In this document: positions 48,801 to 60,800 of the stretch, in pieces
Layout: every line of letters begins with the position of its first letter
Numbering within the stretch: position 1 is the first letter of the stretch
From: Microcebus murinus
Lineage: Eukaryota; Chordata; Mammalia; Primates; Cheirogaleidae
Direction of reading: 5' to 3'
DNA: 64,000 bases
Assembly (NCBI RefSeq): GCF_040939455.1
Contig: NC_134116.1
Coordinates: 72,309,900-72,373,899 of the forward strand
Made by a program: the position numbers and the translations under genes
The notes under the pieces: model-generated
What the model saw: the letters and a program-made list of their open reading frames with translations, nothing else
The model's database searches: none
What the model was told of the DNA's origin: nothing

Positions 48801-51800
48801 TTATAGCAGCACAATTCATAATTGCAAGGCTGTGGAAACAGCCCAAGTGCCCATCAATCCAAGAATGGATTAATAAAATGTGGTATATGTATACCATGGA
48901 GTACTATTCAGCTCTAAGAAACAATGGTGATATAGCACATCTTATATTTTCCTGGTTAGAGCTGGAACCCATACTACTAAGTGAAGTATCCCAAGAATGG
49001 AAAAACAAGCACCAGATATATTCTCCAGAAAACTGGTATTAACTGAGTAGCACCTAAGTGGACACATAGGTACTACAGTAATAGGGTATTGGGCAGGTGG
49101 GAGGGGGGAGGGGGGTGGGTATATACATACATAATGAGTGAGATGTGCACCATCTGGGGGATGGTCATGATGGAGACTCAGACTTTTGGGGGGAGGGGGG
49201 AAATGGGCATTTATTGAAACCTTAAAATCTGTACCCCCATAATATGCCAAAATAAAAAAAAAATTAAAAAATAAAAAACCCCTCTATTTTCTAAAAACAA
49301 ACAAACAAAAAAAAATATTCTTCATTTATTAAAAATTTTAGAAACACTTCTGAATCAGAGATTCAATTATACCTTTTTAGGTATAATTGAAAACAAGAAA
49401 ATAAAAATAAATCAGTGGCTTTCAAATTTAAAATAAAATCCTAGTCTATATTCAGAGAATTTATATGCAAACCAGCTGATGGAGACCAAAAAAATTATCC
49501 AGGAACTCAGGAATAAAGTGTATGTGTGAATGTTTATAATTATCAAGTTAATTTCCAAAAAGTCTACACCAACTTATATCTCTTAAAAATCAGTGAAAAG
49601 GAAACAACAAAAACTATTGGATTACCTGTATTGTTATGTTTAGTCACTGCATTTCCTATCTGTGAACTGCCTATTATGTGCTTGGTATTGTGTGCTTTGC
49701 CTACTTTGTTTACTAGACTCTTAGTGTTATCGGATATCAATCACCTAGGTAAGTTTATAAAAATTTTCTTACCTGTTATAATGGAGCCACATTCTTCTAT
49801 ACTTTAGTATATGTTTAAATGTTTTTTTCCATATGCTATGGACTGAATTATTCCCCTCATACACACCCCACCACTGCCCTGCCAATTCATATGTTGAAGC
49901 TCTAACCCCTCAAATGTGATGATATTTGGAGATGGGACCTGTGGAATATAATTTGGTTGAGATAAGGTCATGAGGGTGGAGTCCTCAAATGGGATTAATG
50001 CCCTTATAAGAAACACCAGAATGCTTGCATGTGCTCCTCCTCCCCGCCGCTGATGTGAGGACATAGCTAGCGAGAAGGCAGCATCTGCCAGCCAGGAAAA
50101 GTGCTCTCACAAGCCCTCATCTTGCACTCCCAGCTTCCAGAACTGTGAGAAAATAAATTCCTATTGTTTAAGCTACTCAGTGTATGGTATTTTGTTATGG
50201 TAGCCCAAGCTAAGACACTATTGTATCTTGTTTCAGAACAGGATGTAAAATGAGGTTCTAAACTGTTTTCTCCCACACCAAAAGAGATATCCAATCATTT
50301 CAGAATCACTGACTTGTAATGCTTCCTTTATTTTGTATTATGTTTTCAAAAAGAAGAATGTTTCTGGACTATTGTTAACAGAAGCACAATATTTCACAAC
50401 TATAACTAAATATGTTTGTGTCAGGAAAGGCTGATCCTATCTTTATTACTCCTCTTTTTTATATCTGCTTATTTTTCCAAATGAACTTGAAACAAAACCA
50501 CACTGGAATTTTCCAATTTTATATTCACTTAGAACTTTCATCTTTTTTTATTCCTTTTCCCTGTGGAGGAACATGGAATTGTCTTCTCTTTCTTTAAGTC
50601 TTCTATGTATCTCAGTTTTTAGATTTTCCTCCACATAGGTTCTCCCTACTTCTTTTTAAGGTTATATTTAAGTCCATCAGTCACTCTATCTATCCTATCT
50701 ATGTAATTTTATTGTTGCAGTGGTTATTGTGATGAAGAAAATCCCCTTTCCCAAAAATGCATATCTGATATAAAACAAGATGAGTTAGTTAAATACATAC
50801 ATACATGTGTATAAAATACCATGTTGCATTCTTATTTTTCAATTGCTTCTATTATTTTTCTAAGACTACAAAAATAAAGAATTCTCTGTTCTTTTTCATT
50901 GTTATACCTCTTTTTTTTTTTTTTTTTTTTCCACGACAGAGTCTTGCTCTGTCGCCCTGGGCAGAGGGCAGTAGTGTCATCGTAGCTCACTACAATCTCA
51001 AACTCCTGGGCTCAAGTGATCCTCCTGCTGCAGCTTCCTGAGTACCTGGGACTACAAGCTGATGCCACCACACCCAGCTAATTTTCCTATATTTAGTAGC
51101 AACGGAGTTTCACTGTTGCTCAGGCTGTTCTCAAACTTCTGAGCTCAAGAGATACTCCCAAAGTGATAGGATTATGGGAATGAACCACTACGCCCAGTTT
51201 ATACCTCTAACTTCTACTTCATGTCTTTTTTAATTGGTCGAACATTCTAAAACAATTTTTAAAAATAGTGGTGACAGCAGGTTGCTTGATTTTTAATAAG
51301 AATACTTCAAAGTATTTTGCCTTTAAGAAGAATGAAATTGACTACCGATTTAAAATAGATAAAACTTTTAGCATGTTAAATACCCCTCTTGAACTAGTTT
51401 ACTAAGTATTCATATTTGTCAAGAACGGATTTTAAATGTTATGCATGTCTTCTTGGTGTGATCTGAAATTATCATGTTTTTGTTTTTCCTATTTGGTTTA
51501 TTAATTTAATATATTATATTAAAATATTTTTTAACAATAATCTATCCTTACATTGGGGGGAAGAAGATCTATAAATGACTACATTTAGTTTGTTAGTATT
51601 TAGAGTTTTTGTGTATAAATTTAAAATTAACTGCTGTTATTCAAAGATCAAAAGATAAGAGAAAAATTCAAACTAAATTTAAAATGTCACTTCTAATTTT
51701 AAATGCTACAATTCTTTTTGATGTCTGAAGATCTAAAAAGGTGGTTGAATTCCTCTATGCTTTGGAATAGGTTGATGGTAAATACAAAATCCAGTGTCCA

Positions 51801-54800
51801 CAATATTATAAAATAATCCAATTTCCTCAAACACCACAGTCTCTGATTTCTTTTTCATCCTACACTATGTTATTTTAAAAACAGAGTATAAAACTGAGGT
51901 CAGCAGTAAGAAATAGGGAAAAGATGTTATTTACAAAGCTAAATATCTGAACATAAATGTATATAAAGAATAATTCCTTTGCTGTGAAATTTCAATGTGA
52001 AGCTGTACTCTTTCACTATAATCTGTGGGTCTTTAAATTGAATTTGTATTTCATAATGCTCATCTCTTTGAGGGTTCTTTAGTCAAAACCAGCTTATTTA
52101 ATAAGGTTCTTCTAGCACCTCTAAACCCAACGTTACATGCTATCCATGCCATAACAGATAGTAAAAGGCCTCCATTACAATTATACAAATAAATTTCAAG
52201 AACTCAGAAATTCCAAACTGTTCTATGAGACACAGAGTAGACTTTGCTCTTTACTGCTTCAAAAGATAGAAGTAGATATGGAATAAGAAATATTAAGAAT
52301 TAATAAAAACCAAGTTTCCCAACTTTCTTGCGGTTTGAAGGAGCAGCATGTGGCTATGGGTACAATATGGGTGTGGGTATTAGTGACCTAGTAGATTTTT
52401 CTAACAAATGAGAGAAATCATGAACTCTCCATTTAAGTCATTTTCAAGAATATGGTGACCAAATCTCATGAATAATAATGAATTTTTGCACTAAGTAAGA
52501 ACTAGAACTAGAAGACATAAATAGCTTTTCCAAATCAAGGATTCTCTTTTGTAAATCCTTGATTTTGTAAATCCAGATAACAAGATTCCTTTCAGACTAA
52601 ATGATCAACTTTTAATTTGCTTAGGTGACATTTTTAAACAGCCAATAAACATCAGAATTTACAGTACATGTAGTAAGGATGTGGTAAGCATTTTAGGATA
52701 ATTTTTCTAAGTAGAAAGAGAAACAATCTGGCAAAATAAATTGCTGAAGAAACCTCCAAAAAACACTGAGATGTGTAATATTAGGCCAGTGGAAGCAAAC
52801 AAGAGGGACAGAGAAAGCAATAGTAATTATTTTGTTGATAATTCCCTACCTCTATTAATCAAGTAGATTCAAACACTTTAACTTTTATCACTATAATAGC
52901 CATTAATCAATAGTATTACTCATTATAACAACAATAAAACAGCAGCAACAATTCATTTAGGCTAATTCATTTATTCTTTTTTTTTTTTTTTTTTTTTGAG
53001 ACAGAGTCTCACTTTGTTGTCCAGGCTAGAGTGAGTGCCGTGGCGTCAGCCTAGCTCACAGCAACCTCAAACTCCTGGGCTCGAGTGATCCTTCTGCCTC
53101 AGCCTCCCGAGTAGCTGGGACTACAGGCATGTGCCACTATGCCCGGCTAATTTTTTTTTTTTATATTATATGTATCAGTTGGCCAATTAATTTCTTTCTG
53201 TTTATAGTAGAGACGGGGTCTCGCTCTTGCTCAGGCTGGTTTTGAACTCCTGACCTTGAGCAATCCACCCGCCTCGGCCTCCCAAGAGCTAGGATTACAG
53301 GCGTGAGCCACAGCGCCTGGCCTAATTCATTTATTCTGATAAATGCAACTAAATATCTACAGTTTACACATAAGAAAACTGATTCAGAGAGCCTAATTAT
53401 TTATTCAGGAAATAGTTAGAAGATGAGCCAAAAAGTCAAAATGAGCCCAATTATTAAGTCCATTGAGTTGTGCTGGAATACATAACTGTATTCTGTATAT
53501 ATACTAAAACTTTACCAAATTTTCTTCAAATGACATTTACAAATTGTGTCTATCACACAGATTATCATTTATATAAAGATTTAAAAACTGAATAAGAACT
53601 TTGAGAACTGCGGCATTTTCTACCTTTACTAGAAGCTTATTTAGTAAAAGGCTCAAAAAATCAACTAAATGGAAAAGCCTTGAAGAACTCTTGTTCCATT
53701 CTCATTCTCTATGGTTAAGTTTAAACATACTGTGTTTACAAACAAACAAAAAAACGCCAAACCCCCAAAAAACAAGCAATTCTGAGTATGGAACTGGCAT
53801 GTTTCATTCCAAAGACCTAAGAATTAAGATGTATCACAATGAGAAGAAGCACAGAGATTCAATATACTTAAATTACACAGTAACAGATAATTATAAACTC
53901 AAATTTGTGATTAAAACCACTAAAAGAAAATCAAATGTCAAATTTGATAGTAATGTTAACTGGTTTCAGTGTAAAAATTACTATTTATATAGTACAATTA
54001 TTAATAGTATAAAATCAATGCAAATATCTCACCCTTACAAGATCAGAGTCTTCTCTCTTGTCACTTTTTTTCCCCGGCAAAGGTGAAGACATTGTGTAAT
54101 CTTCATTTTCACTGTGATCCATTTCAGAACTATCAAGCCTTTCAATATAGACATTTATAATTGTTATTACTATCAAATAACCTTAAAAGCTCTTTCTGTT
54201 CCCTAGTGTAGCTTTATAGAGAAAAGTTTCATTCTTTTAAAAAATTAATCAGTTTTATTCTATGATATTTAGCACCAAATCAATAAGCAGTGAAGCTCAT
54301 TTAATTTAGTACAGTGGGGAAATTTAAAAAAAACACATAATGTTTTTTTCGTAAGTCTTTTTAAAACTGAAATTCTATTTTGGAGGGAACATTAAAATAT
54401 GGAGGGAACAAATTAAAATCTGGAGGGAGCAAATTAAAACCTTTTTTGTTGGTAAGTTAGACTGGTCCACACTGCAACCTGCCCTATCCCCATGCTACTT
54501 TTTCTTCTCTCTGTATGTAGCATTTAACACCCTCTAACACACTATAGTTGTTACATTTATTATTTACAGACTATCTTTCCTTATTAGAATGTAAGCATGA
54601 ATCTTTTGTCAATTGTACTTACCAATGTATACTATGTACTTGAATCAGTGCCAGACATAGAGTAGGCACTCAATATATACTTGTTAAATGAATTAACAGC
54701 ACATGCTCTTACACACTGGTATAAAGGTCCAGGCTTTTGTCCTGGGTAGTCTCATTTTTATCTGGTTCTTAAAACCATTTATACATTGTTGAACCCTAAA

Positions 54801-57800
54801 TCTCAATCTCTGGTCCACCATCTTGAGTTCTTTTTTTTTTTTTAGACAGAGTCTCACTTTGTTGCCCAAGCTACAGTGAGTGCCCTGGCGTCAGCCTAGC
54901 TCACAGCAACCTCAAACTCCTGGGCTCAAGCAATCCTACTGCCTCAGCCTCCCGAGTAGCTGGGGCTACAGGCATGCGCCACCATGCCTGGCTAATTTTA
55001 TATATATATTTTTTAGTTGGCCAATTAATTTCTTTCTATTTATAGTAGAGACGGGGTCTCGCTCTTGCTCAGGCTGGTTTCGAACTCTTGACCTTGAGCA
55101 ATCCGCCCGCCTTGGCCTCCAAGAGTGCCAGGATTACAGGCATGAGCCACCACGCCTGGCCCACCATCTTGAGTTCTAAACTCACATATCCAATTGTCTA
55201 CTTAACACTTCAGCTTAAATTCTAGCAAGCACCTGAACTTTAACACAGACAAAAGTTATTTGGACATTCCTCTTTTCCTCAACTCCCCCAAACAGACATA
55301 TAAACACACAGCCTATTGTTCATCAAGGCTTCTATTTCTCAGTAAATGGCATCACCATCTATCAATTTTTTCAGGTAAAAAACCCAGATGCGATCTTTCG
55401 CGCCAAAAGCAGCTAAAAATAAAAAAAAACCCAGATGCATCTTTAAATCCTCCCTTTCCCTAAATACAGACATCCAATCCATCAGGAAGACCATTTGGAT
55501 CTAACATCAAAATAAAACCAAAATTTGACTATTTACCATCTTCTTTCCTCTTTATCCCTTCAATTACTATTAACTAACTCCTAACTGGTTTTTCTATGTC
55601 AACTCTAGCTCCTCTATAGCACATTCTGCATAAATTGTCCAGGAAATTTCTTTAAAAGCACAAATTAGATCACCAGACTCTGTGACAGTATCTTCCAGTT
55701 GCATTTAAAATCAAATCCAAATTCTTACCATGATTCCCAATGTCCAAACATAACCTGGCTACCTCTCAACTTCCCCTCTTATCATTTTTCCCTCATTCCT
55801 ACTCTCCAAGCAAACTGGTCTCTCAAACATACCCAGCTCATTCCAAAATAAAGAGTCTTACTGAACAGATGGAATTCAGAGGGAAAAAAGTAACAACAGA
55901 GATTGGTCAAAGGTTGAAAAGACATTTAAAGAAAAGAATATTGAAAAAGTACAGGAAGAAAATTAAGACACATTTATGTTGAATAACAATGGGAAATAAG
56001 GAAAGGGTGAAACTACAATTATCTTGAAAGCAAATAAGGGAGCCAATTACGATTTCTGAGTAATGAAATAATATGACAACATTAGCATTTTTAAAAGATT
56101 ATTTAGCAATGATACAACATAACATTGCAGGAGGAATAAAAGGGAAATAGTCAAATACTACAATAATTAAAGAAAGGAAATTAACTAAATGACAGTAAAA
56201 AGAGAAATACAAAACACTGTATAGAAAAAAAAATGGTAAAACTTAGCAACTAAACAAATATAGATGAAGAGTCAAGATTATTTTGAGACTCTCAGACTAG
56301 ATTACTGGGTAAATCAGATCACCTTTGATAATAACAGGAATTCAAGGAGAAAACCTAGTAATTTAGAAAACAAGTTGATGGAAACACTTTTGGTCATGTT
56401 ACATATGAGACTATCTGCTAGGAAATGTCCCAGTGATATAGCTGAAAGGTCACTTAGGTATTAGGTACTAAAGTTATGATTAATACAGGAATTTAAAACA
56501 AAATAAAAGCTATAGATGTAATTTTCTCTTCTATTTCTATCATACTATATATCATCCAAAATTTATTCAAAACAAGCAAATTGGTAAGGCTTAGAATGTC
56601 TCCTCTTTTTTTTCTGAGACAGAGTCTCACTTTGTTGCCCAAGCTAGAGTGAGTGCCCTGGCGTCAGCCTAGCTCACAGCAACCTCAATCTCCTAGGCTC
56701 AAGCAATCCTGCTGCCTCAGCCTCCCAAGTAGCTGGGACTACAGGGCATGCGCCACCATGCCTGGCTAATTTTTTCTATATATATTAGTTGGCCAATTAA
56801 TTTCTTTTTATTTATAGTAGAGACGGGGTCTCGTTCTTGCTCAAGTTGGTTTCGAACTCCTGAGCTCAAACGATCTACCCACCTCAGCCTCCCAGAGAGC
56901 TAGGATTACAGCCACCTCGCCTGGCTCCTCTTTTCTTTACTGATTGGTTATGCACAATGCAAAAGATAGCAGTCTTTCATAATAACTTGGCAAACCCCCA
57001 AATAGTGGCAGTTGAGCCCCATACTAACATGCTAACAAATAGTGTCCTAAGCACTTATGTTAAAATCAGTGAAAGTGTGAATTATTTTTCCTATTATTCC
57101 TTAAAAAGAAAAAAAGAATCATTTTTAAAACTATTTAAACAAACAAGAGTTTATAAATGTACATGGTAGAAAGAAATTCAAACTATACCAAAAAGTATAA
57201 TCTCCCTCCTATACTAGGTTATCATAAACACTGGTAAGATTTTGTATATTCTTCAAAAAACTTTCTATGTATATATTAAAAATGTGAACATAAATCCTTT
57301 TTCAAAACTTAAAGATACCATAATGCTCTTTTATATACTTTGCCTTTATCACTCAATAATGTGTTGTGGAAACTCTTCCATACTGACTCAGACCTCATCA
57401 TTTTTAATGCCTAGGTTTTCCACTCTATGTGTATACCACAATATAAGAGTTTTACAATTTCTATACACTGAGGTTAGAAACTAGTTTATGTGTACTAACA
57501 CAGATCACCCCAAGAAGCTAAAGTATGAAAAGCTAAGGTTGTGCACCCATCCAAAATTAGCAAGCAAATAAACCTGAACTTTGTGACTATCAATGTTAAA
57601 TGGGAAAGTAATGTGTTCATTTCCATTCGCTGACATGAAATATTTTGGTTTATATTAGTTTAGATCTCATAGCCTTGCTAGAATAATAAATGTAATACTT
57701 ACCTTCCTTTTATTCTTCCAGGAGAGCTTGGATTTGAGCTGCTACTTGCATTGCTTACAGTTTCCATCCGTGATGATTTGGTCTGAGATTGTTTGCCTGC

Positions 57801-60800
57801 TGATGAAAGTGGCTTATTAACAGCTCCTAGAACATTTGTTGTTTTAGGCTGAAATGAGAAATGTACATCTCTTTCTATTTGGAAAAGCCAAAAGAATTTA
57901 CATGTAAAGAACCATAATTAACATCTCTATCAAGCTACTCACATACAGATCATTAAAAAATGTCCCAATCCTTAAGCAAAATAAGAATTATAAATTGAAC
58001 ATCACTTGAACAAATTAAAAACTATATATGTAGTATAACAGTTGAGTTTCTTATTTATTTGGACGAAAAGGCTTACACAGAAAGTAAAAACAAATATAAT
58101 GTATAGTCAACAATGAAAACAGATAAAGTATTGCTATAGAAGGACATAAAATGATGCTTATGTATTTTAAGATTTTTATCTTGATATTAGGATAAGAAAT
58201 CTAAGGAACAAGATCTCCTTGGGCTTAAATACAAGCCCAAAAGTAAGTTTGTTTATCTCGGCTTACATCTATCTAGTAAATATAATTATTGCTTACTAGT
58301 AAATGGAAGATAGCTAAATAATTATATTTTCTACCTCAAGATACACAAATTTCTGAAGAAATACATAATATTTCTTCAAATATGCCAATATTTACACTAA
58401 AATAAACTACCACATAAAAATTAAAATGATTCTCAAAACGTACTTTTCCAGGAGTGAAAAACGATTTCATTTCTGGAGGCAGATAATTTTTGGTGTTACT
58501 GAAATTCTACAAGCAAGGGAAAAAGAAGCAGTCAGTGAATATTAACACACTATTATCTATGAGGTGGTTCAAAAGCCAACAAAGCATACAGCAGTTTTTT
58601 CTTTTAAAGTACAGAATAATAAAGTACATACTTATTTAAACTAAATAATGAGTTTAAACACAAAATTTCAGTCACTCATTTTAACTGCTTTAATAAGCTT
58701 AAACTAACCTCCTACCAACTCCAATATGCTAACAAAACATATTCGAGTGCTAACATGCTAGCACTCTAAGAGCACATCAGAAAACACTTGCTTCTGTAAT
58801 AAAACCCTCCAGGAAAGAGACCACATATACTCCTGTTACCTTGCTCAAACAAAGGGGAATGCTTTAAAACAGACAGCCATCTTAGCTACTGAATAAACGA
58901 CAAGGCTGTTCCAAATCCTGTACACTGGTAAGACTGTAATTGGCATTTTGCTTCAAAACCAGAAGAGGGTAGTGGTGGTTTCCAGACTCTGTTATGCAAT
59001 GTGCTCAGATAAATCATGAGGGATTAGATAAATTATGAGGGAGTAAGAAGGACTGTGGAAAATATTTTTTACATCTCATACAACACTTGAGTTTTGGGGA
59101 GAGTAGTTTGGGAACACTCTTGCAGTGTTCCTACAGTCTTGGGCCTATTCCAGTATCTGTTCTAAACTTGTTTCCTCATACCAATTTTATATCCCATTAA
59201 GGACTTTTAACTTTAAACTGCATTCTCCTTCCCATTTTGGACAATAGCCATTAATCCACAAATCCATATATTTTAATCACATTTTAGCCTGTGCTTTTAG
59301 ACTGGCTTAAAACTGAATATAAACACTACTAGATCATCCTAACTAATCTCTGAACCTTATCTGTATTCTCCAATTTGGCCCATATTTTGGTCTTGAACCA
59401 CATTTTTAAGACTCATGGCAATCTTTCCAGGTCAACAGCAGTGGGCCAACTCTTGATATTAATACTTCCTCATTTTCCCAAAACCTAGTGCTGAGAATGC
59501 ATTTTATTTCAACTTACACAAATTCTAAAGCAACTACCTTGTCAGGTTGAGTGAAAAAACGAGCTGGTAGGACTGGGTCTTTAGGAGATTCCAAACTGTA
59601 TGTGGTGCTCTTTGACATGATGATATTCATGGCAACATCACACACGGTGTACAGTTTCTGCAATGGTATTTTTTAAAAATTAGGTACTTAAGCTGGCATC
59701 CTACACTCTGTAAATCAGTAGTAATTCTAGAACATATATCCAGTCTAAACAGTAAACCAATGAAAGCAATAGTCAGTGTAAGCATTTTAGCTTGCACTAT
59801 TGTTTTCATTAGTTGTTACTAATAAAATTACTACTAACTCTATATTAGTGATTCTAATTACTACTAATAGAAATACTAATAGAAAAAATTATTTAACATT
59901 GTCTATAAATACTACATTTGCTTCACACCCTAGACCCAAATGTTTAAATCAACATGGAACCATAATTATTTACAAAGAACTACATACTTCATTCATTTTT
60001 GCATCATCTGGTCCTTGGGCATCTTTTGTTTGTTTAATATTTTCTACCATCTTTCTGATAAATGCATGACTGTTATTTTCATTTTTAGCCATTAATATTT
60101 CCAGAACAAACCAAAGACATCTAAAAAAACAAGAAAAAATAAACATAGAAGAAAAATAACCTTTGTTAAATACAAACTAATTCTAAATATAAATACAATG
60201 AACCTAGATTATAACTCTTAACAGGAGAAAAAAATTTAAAATAAACAGCTACAAATCAGCAGGGAAAAAGGATATGTCATACATACATATAACAACACAT
60301 CAGCAATGCAGATGTAAGCTTCTAAGACCCTTCTCAAAGTTTCATTAAATTTCCCAAGGAAGCAGGTTAAAAAAGAAACATAAACAGTGGGAAGAATGAA
60401 GTCATCTTCACCCCTGGCTATGACCAGAAGTGAAGACTGCCTAAAAGAATAGTTGTGCAATGAATCAAGTGAGGCCATGGATATGCAAGACCGTCTGTAG
60501 TCCTCATGGGAAGTCTTCAAGAGAATATAACCACTTTATTAAATAGCTAAGAATCTTCATCAATAGAGAGGAAAAAGTCATAGTTGACAACTACACATGC
60601 TATCTTTGCTTAATGAGGGAAAAATTAAAAAGTTTGAGTAGCATAGTTTTAAAGTTAATTACATAAAATTCTATTCAATAAAAAATGAAAACTGCTTTGT
60701 CTATGTACTATGTAGACAGAAACAGACAATTATAGTTGATATATAGAGGAAAAAAGTAACTGGAGAAGGAAGAGAAAGAAATGTGAAGGAAGGCATTATC

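Larger units (their letters stand above)
45166..49310 (+). mobile_element. Young L1 with 5' inversion (twin priming), 4.1 kb
   Basis: Flanked by the direct repeat AAAAATATTCTT at 45154-45165 and 49311-49322. The 3' arm (47384-49310) is plus strand: ORF2 C-terminal half, a ~210-nt 3' UTR with G-rich tracts, and an A-rich tail. The 5' arm (45166-47383) is inverted and carries the ORF2 start and the endonuclease and reverse transcriptase domains on the minus strand. The arms share a 27-bp overlap of L1 sequence (45166-45192 inverted and 47384-47410). ORF1 is absent. Opposite orientation of the arms makes the copy unable to encode ORF2p. Confidence 0.96.
44657..54032 (-). other. PDS5B large intron
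   Basis: 9376 nt. It holds the twin-primed L1 (45166-49310), the second hairpin-repeat copy (49725-49791), an MLT1 LTR (49834-50217), an Alu (50911-51198), an old minus-strand L1 relic (51245-51560) and another Alu (52978-53321). Between 51560 and 52960 I see only AT-rich unique sequence. The acceptor has an unusual C-homopolymer tract. Confidence 0.85.
54139..57702 (-). other. PDS5B intron
   Basis: 3564 nt containing an L2 3' end (about 54560-54695), two Alus (54832-55160 and 56610-56924) and an L2 body fragment (about 55500-55860). The remainder is AT-rich with no recognisable element. Confidence 0.85.

Noticed and set aside
45166..49310. Functional L1 capable of retrotransposition
   Set aside because: ORF1 is missing and ORF2 is split between strands by the inversion; it cannot make the needed proteins.
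54880..55179. Plus-strand 99-codon frame
   Set aside because: Translation of an Alu read opposite to its own orientation; typical Alu pseudo-protein, not a gene.
54880..57000. Exons of a second gene in this PDS5B intron
   Set aside because: The open frames are Alu- or L2-derived; none has a supported exon structure.
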